Assembly (NCBI GenBank): GCA_963803335.1
Contig: CAWDME010000011.1
Span: forward strand, 558,001 to 622,000
From: DASSUW01 sp963803335
Lineage (GTDB): Bacteria > Actinomycetota > Thermoleophilia > Solirubrobacterales > Solirubrobacteraceae
Direction: 5' to 3'
Length of the DNA stretch: 64,000 nt
A program made the position numbers and the translations under genes. Numbering within the stretch: the first letter of the stretch is position 1; every line of letters starts with the position of its first letter. Of this stretch, positions 8,343 through 15,918 are shown one piece after another. Under the pieces are notes generated by a model that saw only the letters and a list, made by a program, of their open reading frames with translations, was not told the origin of the DNA and did not search any database.

Positions 8343-9461
8343 TCAGCCCCAGACTTCCTCCGCCACGTCGACGATCAGGCGCAGCTTGTCGGCCTGCTGC
8401 TCGCGCGAGAGCACGTTGCCCTCGACGGTCGAAGAGAACCCGCACTGCGGCGAGAGGCAGAGCTGGTCGACGTCGACGTACTGCGACGCCTCCTCGATCC
8501 GGCGCAGCAGCAGGTCGCGGCTCTCGAGCTCGCCCTTCTTGGTCGTCACCAGCCCGAGCACGACGACCTTGCCCTTGGGCACGAAGCGCAGCGGCTCGAA
8601 GCCGCCCGAGCGCGCGTCGTCCCACTCCATGAAGAACCCGTCGATCTCGAGGTTGTTGAACAGCGCCTCGGCGACGAAGTCGTAACCGCCCTCGGCGACC
8701 CACGAGGAGCGGAAGTTGCCGCGGCACATGTGCGTCGTCACGGCCATGCCCTCGGGCCGCTCGGACAGCGCCTCGTTGATGTGGCTGATGTACGCCTCGT
8801 GCAGGTGCTCGGCGTCCGAACCCTGCGCGGCGATCATCTCGCGCTGCTTGGGGTCGTTGAGATACGCGAGGCTGGTGTCGTCGAACTGCAGGTAGGTGCA
8901 GCCGAGCGCGGCGACGCGGCGGACCTGCTCGCGGTACGCGGCCGTGAGGTCGTTCCAGAACTCGTCCAGGTCGGGATAGACGGCCTCGTCGATCGCCGCC
9001 CGGCCGCCGCGGTAGTGGACCATCGAGGGCGACGGGATCGTCAGCTTCGGCGTCTGCGCGCCGTCGGCGACCTCCTTCAGGAACGCGAAGTCGTTCCCGA
9101 AGATCGTCTCGCCGATGCCGAGCTTGCCGTCGATGTGCAGCGCGGCCGGCGTCCACTCGATGTCGCCCTCGGCGTTGTGGAACTTGACCGCCAGGTTGCC
9201 CGGCGCCTTGCTGATGCCGTCGATCGAGTAGATGAAGTCCATGTGCCAGGACGCGCGGCGGAACTCGCCGTCGGTGGCGGTCTGCAGGCCGACGTCGTGC
9301 TGCATCTGCACGACGTCGCGGATCGCGTCGTCCTCGATGCCGCGGAGCGTCTCGTCGTCGATGCGGCCGTTGGCGTGATCGTCGCGGGCCTGCAGCAGCT
9401 CGGGCGGCCGCAGGAGGCTGCCGACATGGTCGGCCCGGTAAGGGGGTGAGGTTCTCTTCAT
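8343..9461 (-). CDS. MetE-like cobalamin-independent methyltransferase (YxjG-type)
   Basis: A 372-residue relative of the C-terminal catalytic barrel of cobalamin-independent methionine synthase. It opens with YRADHVGSLLRP, and has TDGEFRR, QFDDTSLAYL, a zinc-type TTHMCRGNF (His and Cys) and a late LSPQCGFSS Cys, so the zinc-thiol site is intact. The N-terminal MetE half is absent, as in YxjG-type proteins. Family members move methyl groups to thiols; the superfamily also contains epoxyalkane:CoM transferase. Its ATG overlaps the GntR stop (ATGA), so it is translated with the aromatic operon. It could accept methyl groups from O-demethylation of methoxy-aromatics, but this is inference. Confidence 0.8.
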   Translation of the reverse strand: MKRTSPPYRADHVGSLLRPPELLQARDDHANGRIDDETLRGIEDDAIRDVVQMQHDVGLQTATDGEFRRASWHMDFIYSIDGISKAPGNLAVKFHNAEGDIEWTPAALHIDGKLGIGETIFGNDFAFLKEVADGAQTPKLTIPSPSMVHYRGGRAAIDEAVYPDLDEFWNDLTAAYREQVRRVAALGCTYLQFDDTSLAYLNDPKQREMIAAQGSDAEHLHEAYISHINEALSERPEGMAVTTHMCRGNFRSSWVAEGGYDFVAEALFNNLEIDGFFMEWDDARSGGFEPLRFVPKGKVVVLGLVTTKKGELESRDLLLRRIEEASQYVDVDQLCLSPQCGFSSTVEGNVLSREQQADKLRLIVDVAEEVWG

Positions 9462-10186
9462 GTCTCCACCATGCGTAGCACGTCACTCAGGTACAGCAGG
9501 TGCTCCTTCATCGCGCGCTCGGCGCGCGGGGCGTCGCCCTTCTCGATCGCGTTGATCAGCGCCTCGTGCTGCTCCACGACCGCGGTGTGAACCACCGCTT
9601 TGCCGATGATCTCCATCAGCGCCGGTTGGAGAACCTCGAACACCCAGTCGGTGAACGCTTGCACCATCCGGTTGCCCGCCATGGCGGCGACGAGGCGGTG
9701 CACGGTGGCGTCGGCCGCGCGCACCGCGTCGATGTTGTCCGCCTCCGCCGCCGCGGCCTCGGCGGCGAGCGCCGCCCGCAGCTCGCGCACGGTCTCGGCG
9801 TCGGCTCGGTAGGCGGCCTGGCCGGCCAGCGGCACCTCGAGCAGCAGGCGCGCCTCGAGCAGCTCGGCCAGCGACACGACGCGCGTCTCGAGCATCATCG
9901 CGATCGCGTCCGACAGGCTGCGGCTCATGCCCTGATCGGCGGTGAGGGCGACGAAGATGCCGCCGCCCGGGCCCTTGCTCGCCCGGATCAGGTTGCCGCT
10001 GGCGAGCATCTTCAGCGCCTCGCGCAGCGTTGGCCGGCTGACGCCGAACTCGGCCGCCAGATCCTCCTCGCGACCGAGGAAGTCGCCCGGCCCGAGCCCC
10101 TCGCGCTGGATGTAGTGCTGGATCTCGGACGCAACCTGCTCGCTGGCGCCGCGGATGCGCGACTGGCGGCGGGGCGCGGCGCTCAC
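9458..10186 (-). CDS. GntR-family transcriptional regulator, FadR/FCD subfamily
   Basis: 242-residue DNA-binding regulator. Residues about 10-75 are a winged helix of the GntR type (EEDLAAEFGVSRPTLREALKML, read in two parts, then GGGIFV). Residues about 90-230 form an all-helical FCD ligand domain with Asp/His residues in the usual places (ADATVHR; EQHEALINAI; MKEHL), which normally bind a metal and a carboxylate effector. I chose the GTG at 10186, overlapping the ligase stop as GTGA; the longer frame upstream is a shadow. Genes of this class often repress neighbouring catabolic operons, and three matching palindromes lie in this block. Confidence 0.92.
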   Translation of the reverse strand: MSAAPRRQSRIRGASEQVASEIQHYIQREGLGPGDFLGREEDLAAEFGVSRPTLREALKMLASGNLIRASKGPGGGIFVALTADQGMSRSLSDAIAMMLETRVVSLAELLEARLLLEVPLAGQAAYRADAETVRELRAALAAEAAAAEADNIDAVRAADATVHRLVAAMAGNRMVQAFTDWVFEVLQPALMEIIGKAVVHTAVVEQHEALINAIEKGDAPRAERAMKEHLLYLSDVLRMVET

Positions 10187-11394
10187 CGGACGGCGCTCCC
10201 GCGCAGGTCCATCACCCGCCTGGCCTTGCCCTCGGTGCGCGGCAGCACGCCGGGGCCGACGGGCACGACGCGGACGCGCAGGCCGAGCTGCTGGCGCATG
10301 ACGTCCTGGAGCGTGCGCGCGGTGGAGCCGCGCGCCAGCTCGACCTCGAGCTTGACCTCGTCCATCCCGCCCGGCTCGGTGTAGAAGGTGAGCCGGAACT
10401 CGCCCGATTCGCTGGCGTTGCGCACCGCCTGCTCGATCGCCGACGGGTACACGTTCATGCCGCGGATGACGACCATGTCGTCGGTACGCCCGACGATCCC
10501 GCCGGGCAGCCACGGGTGCTCGTGCCCCGCCGGGCAGGTCTCGGCGGCGTTGACCACGATGTCGCCGGTCCGGTAGCGCAGGACCGGCCAGCCGCGGCGG
10601 CCGAGCGGCGTCAGCACCAGCTCGCCGCGCTCGCCCGGGGCGGCGGGGCGCAGGTCGGCGGTCACGATCTCGCAGACGAACTCGTCGCCGTTGATGTGCA
10701 GGCCGCCGCCCTCGGCGCACGGGTAGCCGAACGGGCCGGTCTCGCTCAGCCCCGCGTGGTCGAACACGCGCACGCCGAGCCCTTCCTCGATCCGCGCTCG
10801 CACGGCGGGCAGCGACGCGCCCGGCTCGCCCGCGCAGATCACCTTCTGCAGCGACGCGAGCGCGCTCTCGAGGTTCTCCTCCACAGCCACCTCGTACAGC
10901 CGCAGCGCGTAGCTGGGCGTGCACACGAGCGCCGTCGCCTCGACCTGCGCGAGTGTCTGCAGACGCTGGACCGAGCTCATGCCGCCGAGCGTGACCGACA
11001 TCGCGCCGACGCGCTCGAGCCCGTCGCGGGCGTCCCAGAACTGCACGTGCGGACCGAACGAGAAGGCGAGCGCGACGCGGTCGCCGGGCCCGATGCCGGC
11101 GGCCCGGTACGTGGTGGCCAGGCAGCTCGCCCACCACGCCCAGTCCTCGGTCGTGTCGAGCACGCGCAGCGGCGGACCGGTCGTGCCGCTCGTCTGGTGC
11201 ACGTGCGTGTAGCGGTCGAGCGGGAACGTGAGGTTGGTGCCGAACGGCGGGTGGCGGCGCTGGTCGTCCACCAACTCGCGCTTCTCGAGTAGCGGGACCT
11301 GCGCGAGCGTCTCCGGCCGCTCAGAGCCGAGCCGCGCGCGGTGAAACGGGTTGCGCTCGAGCACGAGCTCGAGCAGCTCGGCCTCGCGGCTCAC
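10183..11394 (-). CDS. PaaK-like acyl/aryl-CoA ligase
   Basis: AMP-forming ligase of the phenylacetate-CoA ligase family (403 residues). The P-loop-like HQTSGTTGPPLRVL, the acceptor motif FDHAGLSETG, RYRTGDIV and the C-terminal mini-domain around VGRTDDMVVIRGMNVYPSA are all present. Family members activate aryl acids such as phenylacetate or benzoate; the substrate here is not readable. I prefer the GTG at 11394 (VSREAELLELV), which overlaps the ATPase stop as GTGA, over a start at 11436 inside the ATPase gene. Placed between an importer and a GntR regulator, it probably activates the imported acid. Confidence 0.88.
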   Translation of the reverse strand: MSREAELLELVLERNPFHRARLGSERPETLAQVPLLEKRELVDDQRRHPPFGTNLTFPLDRYTHVHQTSGTTGPPLRVLDTTEDWAWWASCLATTYRAAGIGPGDRVALAFSFGPHVQFWDARDGLERVGAMSVTLGGMSSVQRLQTLAQVEATALVCTPSYALRLYEVAVEENLESALASLQKVICAGEPGASLPAVRARIEEGLGVRVFDHAGLSETGPFGYPCAEGGGLHINGDEFVCEIVTADLRPAAPGERGELVLTPLGRRGWPVLRYRTGDIVVNAAETCPAGHEHPWLPGGIVGRTDDMVVIRGMNVYPSAIEQAVRNASESGEFRLTFYTEPGGMDEVKLEVELARGSTARTLQDVMRQQLGLRVRVVPVGPGVLPRTEGKARRVMDLRGSAVR

Positions 11395-12134
11395 ACTTCC
11401 ACCGGCGTGCTCTCCCGCCGCTTGATCGACCGCCATACGTGCGCGCGCAGGTGGGCGAACTCCGGTCGCTCCTTGGTCTGCACCTGGTCGCGCGGCTGGC
11501 CGAGCGGGACCTCGACGATCTCCTGCACGGTGGTCGGCGACGGAGTGAGCACCACGATCCGGTCGCTCAGGTAGACCGACTCGTCGATGTCATGGGTGAC
11601 GAAGACGATCGTGACGTCGTAGTCGCGGCGCACGTCGAGCACGAGGTCCTCGAGGTCGGCGCGCGTCTGCGCGTCGACCGACGCGAACGGCTCGTCCATC
11701 AGCAGGATCTGTGGCTTGAACGCGAGCGCGCGGGCGATCGCCACGCGCTGCTGCATGCCGCCGGAGAGCTGCCACGGGTAGCGGTCGAGCGTGTGCTCGA
11801 GGCCGACCGAGGCGAGCGTCTGCTCGACGATGGCGCGCACCTCGCGCTTGTCCATCTTCTTGCGCCGCAGCGGGAATGCGACGTTCTGCCGCACGGTCAT
11901 CCACGGGAACAGCGAGCGGCTGTACTCCTGGAAGACGAGCGCCAGCGTGCCGTCCGCCCGCACGCTGCCCGCGGTCGGCTCCAGCAGCCCGGAGACGCAC
12001 TTGAGCAGCGTCGTCTTGCCGCAGCCGGACGGCCCGACCACGCACACGAGCTCGCCCGCGCTCACGTCGAACGACACGTCGCCGATCGCCTCGACCGTGT
12101 CGTAGCGCTTGTTGAGGTGTTCGACGTGCAGCAT
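11391..12134 (-). CDS. ABC transporter ATP-binding protein, NitT/TauT (SsuB) type
   Basis: Cytoplasmic ATPase of the importer formed with the two permeases and lipoprotein that precede it. It has Walker A GPSGCGKTT, the Q-loop VFQEY, signature LSGGMQQR, Walker B ILLMDEP and the switch His in FVTHDIDE. 247 residues, normal length. The family serves nitrate, taurine, sulfonates and, in actinobacteria, various aromatic or carboxylate substrates; here the genes suggest an aromatic acid. Confidence 0.93.
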   Translation of the reverse strand: MLHVEHLNKRYDTVEAIGDVSFDVSAGELVCVVGPSGCGKTTLLKCVSGLLEPTAGSVRADGTLALVFQEYSRSLFPWMTVRQNVAFPLRRKKMDKREVRAIVEQTLASVGLEHTLDRYPWQLSGGMQQRVAIARALAFKPQILLMDEPFASVDAQTRADLEDLVLDVRRDYDVTIVFVTHDIDESVYLSDRIVVLTPSPTTVQEIVEVPLGQPRDQVQTKERPEFAHLRAHVWRSIKRRESTPVEV

Positions 12135-12908
12135 TCAGCTCAGCGCGCTCGCCCGAGCGCCGCGGTGCCAGCGCAGCACGCGCCGCTCGACGAGGATGAA
12201 GATCACGTTGAGAACGTAACCGAGGATCCCGAGCAGCAGTATCCCGGACCACATCTCGGGAATCGCGAACGAGCGCTGGGACTGGAGCACGAAGTAGCCG
12301 ATGCCGTTGGTGCTGGCGACCATCTCGCTGATCACCATCAGGATCAGGGCCAGCGACAGGCTCGTGCGCATGCCGGCGAAGATCTGCGGCGCGGCGGCCG
12401 GGAGCGTGACGCGGAGCAGCTCGTCGCGCGGCGCGATGTCGTAGACGGCGGCGGTCTCGCGCAGCGTCGGGTCGACGCCGGCGACGCCGTCGATCGTGTT
12501 CAGCAGCACCGGCCACAAGCACACGAAGGCGATGATGAAGACCTTCATCGACGTGCCGACGCCGAGCACGAGGATGCCGAACGGCAGCAGCGCCGGCGGC
12601 GGGATCGAGCGCAGGAACTGCACGATCGGGTCGGTGGCGCGCCGTAGCGGCCGCGAGAGCCCGAGTGCCAGGCCGGCCGCGACCGCTACGGCGCAGGCGA
12701 TGCCGTATCCGAGTGCGAGGCGCACGAGACTCGGCACCACGTCGCTGCCGACGCGCTCGAACAGCCACGTGTCGGCGAACGTCTTGAAGATGTCGGTGAG
12801 CGGCGGGAAGTAGTAGGTGTCGCTGCCGCTCGACCACACGCCCCAGATCACGAGTAGCAGGATCGGCACGGTGATCTCCAGCGCCACGGCCAGCGTGCGC
12901 GACCTCAT
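12135..12908 (-). CDS. ABC transporter permease (SsuC/TauC type)
   Basis: Six-helix inner-membrane permease, 257 residues, with the EAA-type coupling segment GVDPTLRETAAVYDIAPRDE followed by LLRVTLPAAAPQIFAG. The start is the ATG at 12908, overlapping the upstream permease stop as ATGA; the frame extends further up but that part lacks membrane character. It is paralogous to the next permease, and both share the C-terminal pattern of a final helix and VERRVLRWH / LEKRVLFWH. Two different permeases suggest a heterodimeric channel. Confidence 0.92.
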   Translation of the reverse strand: MRSRTLAVALEITVPILLLVIWGVWSSGSDTYYFPPLTDIFKTFADTWLFERVGSDVVPSLVRLALGYGIACAVAVAAGLALGLSRPLRRATDPIVQFLRSIPPPALLPFGILVLGVGTSMKVFIIAFVCLWPVLLNTIDGVAGVDPTLRETAAVYDIAPRDELLRVTLPAAAPQIFAGMRTSLSLALILMVISEMVASTNGIGYFVLQSQRSFAIPEMWSGILLLGILGYVLNVIFILVERRVLRWHRGARASALS

Positions 12909-13672
12909 CGCACTACCCCCGAGCGCTGCGACGGATGCCAGAACAGCACGCGCTTCTCGAGCTGGGTGAAGATGACGTTCACGCCCCACCCGAGCAGGCC
13001 GGTCACCGCGATCAGCGCGTACATGACGTCGACGTTCTCGCCCTGGCGCGCGATGTTGATCTGCTGGCCGAGGCCCGGCGCCCCGATCACGAGCTCAGCG
13101 GTGACCGCGAGGATCAGCGCCACCGCCGCCGAGATGCGGATGCCGGTGGCGATGTACGGCCCCGCGCTGGGCAGCGTGACGTGCAGGAACCGCTGCCCGC
13201 GCGACAGCCCGAACGAGCGCGCGGTGTCGGTCGCCACCGGGTCAACGTCCTGCACGCCGTACAGCGTCTGCATGAGCAGCGGCCAGGTCGAGGCGAACGC
13301 GGCCAGGAAGACCTTGCTCTCCAGGCCGCTGCCCCAGATCAGGATCGCCAGCGGGATCAGGGCCACCGACGGGATCGGCCGCAGGAACTCGATCACCGCG
13401 CGCACCGACCGGTACAGCAGCGCGCTCGAGCCGATGAAGATCCCGGCGGGAATGGCGATCGCCGCGGCCACCAGCAGCCCGAGCGCCCAGCCCTGCAGCG
13501 TGTCCGCGACCGCCGTCCAGAACACGCTGCTGACCGCCTGGTCGGCGAGCGCCGCGAACATCTCGGTCGGCGGCGGGAAGTGCCGGCTGGGGATCACCTC
13601 GGTGCGCGTCAGCAGCTCGCCCAGCGCGAGCACCGTGGCGACTCCCAGCCAGGGCAGCATCAGTGGGACCAC
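12905..13672 (-). CDS. ABC transporter permease (SsuC/TauC type)
   Basis: Second membrane subunit of the importer, 255 residues with about six hydrophobic helices and the coupling motif DVDPVATDTARSFGLSRGQ followed by FLHVTLPSAGPYIATG. GTG start at 13672, sharing one base with the end of the substrate-binding protein gene. It resembles the permease that follows it, so the pair probably arose by duplication. Confidence 0.92.
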   Translation of the reverse strand: MVPLMLPWLGVATVLALGELLTRTEVIPSRHFPPPTEMFAALADQAVSSVFWTAVADTLQGWALGLLVAAAIAIPAGIFIGSSALLYRSVRAVIEFLRPIPSVALIPLAILIWGSGLESKVFLAAFASTWPLLMQTLYGVQDVDPVATDTARSFGLSRGQRFLHVTLPSAGPYIATGIRISAAVALILAVTAELVIGAPGLGQQINIARQGENVDVMYALIAVTGLLGWGVNVIFTQLEKRVLFWHPSQRSGVVR

Positions 13673-14646
13673 TACTTCTTGATCAGGTCGTCCATCGACG
13701 GGACCTCCTCGATGTAGCCGTACTTCTTCGCGAGGTCGGCGACCTGCTGGATCGTCGGCTCATTGAGGTCGGACTTCCACACGGGGAGCGTGATCTTGGC
13801 GATCACGTCGGCGGGAATCTCGGTGTAGCTCGCGACCGCTTTGCGCACCGCGTCCGGGTTCTGGGCGGAGAACTCGAGCGACTTCTCGATCGCCCGCTTG
13901 AAGCGGTCGACGACGTCGCCGTTCTTGGCGATGTAGTCCTTCGACGCGAAGTACGTGGCGACCGTCATGTTCGGCGCCAGCTGCTCGTAGCTGTGCATGA
14001 CGGGGGTGCCGCCGGCCGCCTTGCCGCCGGAGTAGGCCGGCTCGACCTCGAACGCCGCGTCGACGCGCTTGGCGTCCAGCGCCGCGTTCATGTCCGGGAA
14101 CGGGATCTCGATGTACTTGATCTTCGTGTAGTCGGCGCCCGCCTTCTCCATCGCGTTGTTGATGGTGAGCGGGCCGATGTTGTTGAGCGTGTTGACCGCG
14201 ACGGTCTTGCCCTCGAGGTCCTTCGGCGTCTTGATGCCGCTGCCCTTGCGCGCCACCACGCCGTCCCACGCGTCGTTGTCACCGGTGCCGCCGAGCACGC
14301 CCTGGGAGATGATCTGCACGGGCAGCTTCTTCGACGCGGCGATGATCAGCGACGTCGTGTTCGAGAAGCCGATCTGGTAGTCGCCGGAGATGACCGACGG
14401 GATGATCGCGGCGCCGCCCTCGGCGAGCTTGGGCTCGATCTCGAGGTTCTCGTCCTTGAAGAAGCCCTGATCGATGCCGACGTAGAGCGGCGCGACGTCG
14501 GCGATCGGGATCACGCCGACGGTGAGCTTGGTCGGCTGGTCGCTGCTACCCCCGCCTCCGCCGCCACCGCTGTCGTCGCCCCCGCAGGCGACCACGAACA
14601 GCGCGCAGGCGACGGCGAGCGCCGCCACGACACCTCGCTTGAACAT
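13672..14646 (-). CDS. ABC transporter substrate-binding lipoprotein (NitT/TauT family)
   Basis: Extracellular binding protein of the importer. A signal sequence runs to residue 20 and ends in a lipobox (LFVVACGG), followed by a Gly/Ser-rich linker, so it is predicted to be a lipoprotein. The mature part has the two-lobe SBP_bac (NMT1-like) organisation: LTVGVIPIADVAPLYVG at the start and GVVARKGSGIKTPKDLEGKTV in the middle. 324 residues. First gene of the operon; a promoter and palindrome lie 45-90 bases upstream. Confidence 0.93.
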   Translation of the reverse strand: MFKRGVVAALAVACALFVVACGGDDSGGGGGGGSSDQPTKLTVGVIPIADVAPLYVGIDQGFFKDENLEIEPKLAEGGAAIIPSVISGDYQIGFSNTTSLIIAASKKLPVQIISQGVLGGTGDNDAWDGVVARKGSGIKTPKDLEGKTVAVNTLNNIGPLTINNAMEKAGADYTKIKYIEIPFPDMNAALDAKRVDAAFEVEPAYSGGKAAGGTPVMHSYEQLAPNMTVATYFASKDYIAKNGDVVDRFKRAIEKSLEFSAQNPDAVRKAVASYTEIPADVIAKITLPVWKSDLNEPTIQQVADLAKKYGYIEEVPSMDDLIKK

Positions 14647-14693
14647 CGGGCTCCTCCCCTCGAGATCCGCAAACGATTGTTGCGACCGCGGGG

Positions 14694-14723
14694 GTTATAT
14701 CCACGGCAACCGTTTTACGTCAA
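14694..14723 (-). promoter_or_regulatory. Promoter of the ABC importer-ligase operon
   Basis: On the minus strand, TTGACG (14723-14718) and TATAAC (14699-14694) are separated by 18 bases, a near-consensus housekeeping promoter. The -35 hexamer lies within the right arm of the GTCAA-N5-TTGAC palindrome, so a bound repressor would compete with RNA polymerase. The predicted start would leave a leader of about 40 bases. Confidence 0.6.
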
Positions 14724-14733
14724 ACTATTTGAC
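14719..14733. promoter_or_regulatory. Palindrome GTCAA-N5-TTGAC before the ABC importer operon
   Basis: Perfect palindrome GTCAA-ACTAT-TTGAC. It contains the stop codon of the MFS gene (14720-14722) and overlaps the -35 of the importer operon promoter. Same architecture as the sites at 8321 and 15892. Confidence 0.75.
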
Positions 14734-15883
14734 TTCGGCCGGCCGCGAACCCCGCGGCGAGCAGGGGGATCAGCACGACGAGGAGGAACACGAGCGGGGC
14801 CGTCCAGCCGCCGGTCGCGTCGCGCAGGACGCCGACGATCAGCGGCCCCGCGGCAGCGACGAGGTACCCAACCGACTGCGCCATCGCCGACAGCTCGGCG
14901 GCGTGCGCCTGATCGGGCGTGCGCAGCGAGAAGAACAGGAACGCGAGTGCCAGCAGGCCGCCCTGCGAGAACCCGAGCAGCACCGCCCACAGCGCGGGCA
15001 CGCTGTCGGGCGCGATCAGGAGGCCCAGCAGCCCCAGGGACGCCAGCACCAGCATCGCCGCCACGGCCGGCTGCTGATTGCGTCCACGCACCGCCAGGAC
15101 CGGGACGAGCAGGCAGGTGGGCACGCCGGCGAGCAGCATCACCGACAGCAGCGCCCCCGCCGCCCCGCGCTCGATCCCCTGCTCGCGCAGCAGTGTCGGC
15201 AGCCACGACAGCGCGCTGTAGAAGAGCAGCGACTGCAGCCCCATGTAGATGGTGACCTGCCAGGCGAGGCGGTTGCGCCACAGCGACGACAGATCCGGGC
15301 GGCCGACGGCGTCGTGGCGCGAGATCCACGGGACCCAGATCAGTGCGGCGGCGATCGCGGGGAACGCCCAGACGGCGAGGCCCCACTGCCAGCCGCGCCC
15401 GATCGCGTCCTCGAACGGGATCGTGAACGCGGCGGCGATCGCGCCGCTGGCGCTGATGGCCATCGTGTAGCCGCCGGTCATCGGCCCGACCTGGTGCGGG
15501 AAGTCGCGCTTGATGAGCGACGGGACGAGCACGTTGCCGAGGGCGATGCCGAGCCCCGCCACGATCGTGCCCGCGAACAGCGGCACGACGCCGTCGATCA
15601 GCCGCAGCAGGATGCCGGCGGCGACCGTCAAGCTGAGGATCGTGATCGCCGCCTCGGTGCCGATCCGGCGCGCCAGCGGCGGTGCGATCGGCGAACCGAC
15701 GGCCATGCAGATGACCGGCAGCGTGGTGAGGATGCCGGCCGTCGTCGCCGACAGCGGGACGCTGTCGCGGATCTCCCCGAGCAGCGGCGGCACGCTCGCG
15801 ATCGCGGTCCGCAGGTTGAGCGCGGTGAACAGGATCGCGCCTGCCAGCAGCGCGAGTTGCCGTGGGTATGCTCTCGCCGGCAA
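14720..15883 (-). CDS. MFS transporter, CynX/NimT-like
   Basis: 387-residue, about 12-helix major facilitator. The N-terminus LTALNLRTAIASVPPLL-like segment (here LFTALNLRTAIASVPPLLGE) and the loop PPLARRIGTE match the CynX/NimT group, known for cyanate or 2-nitroimidazole handling, but the group is broad. TTG start at 15883; no better start is visible. It sits between the importer operon and a divergent aldehyde dehydrogenase and shares an operator-like palindrome with the latter, so an aromatic compound is a reasonable substrate, by inference only. Confidence 0.85.
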   Translation of the reverse strand: MPARAYPRQLALLAGAILFTALNLRTAIASVPPLLGEIRDSVPLSATTAGILTTLPVICMAVGSPIAPPLARRIGTEAAITILSLTVAAGILLRLIDGVVPLFAGTIVAGLGIALGNVLVPSLIKRDFPHQVGPMTGGYTMAISASGAIAAAFTIPFEDAIGRGWQWGLAVWAFPAIAAALIWVPWISRHDAVGRPDLSSLWRNRLAWQVTIYMGLQSLLFYSALSWLPTLLREQGIERGAAGALLSVMLLAGVPTCLLVPVLAVRGRNQQPAVAAMLVLASLGLLGLLIAPDSVPALWAVLLGFSQGGLLALAFLFFSLRTPDQAHAAELSAMAQSVGYLVAAAGPLIVGVLRDATGGWTAPLVFLLVVLIPLLAAGFAAGRSQIV

Positions 15884-15891
15884 GCGAAATA

Positions 15892-15906
15892 GTCTGACCT
15901 ATTGAC
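15892..15906. promoter_or_regulatory. Degenerate GTCAA-N5-TTGAC site between MFS and aldehyde dehydrogenase genes
   Basis: GTCTG-ACCTA-TTGAC: the right arm is perfect, the left arm differs at two positions; spacing equals the two perfect copies. It lies 9 bases from the MFS start codon and 12 bases from the dehydrogenase start, just before the Shine-Dalgarno AGGAGGGG. AATAG-N6-CTATT is an overlapping alternative inverted repeat. Confidence 0.55.
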
Positions 15907-15918
15907 AGGAGGGGACGG

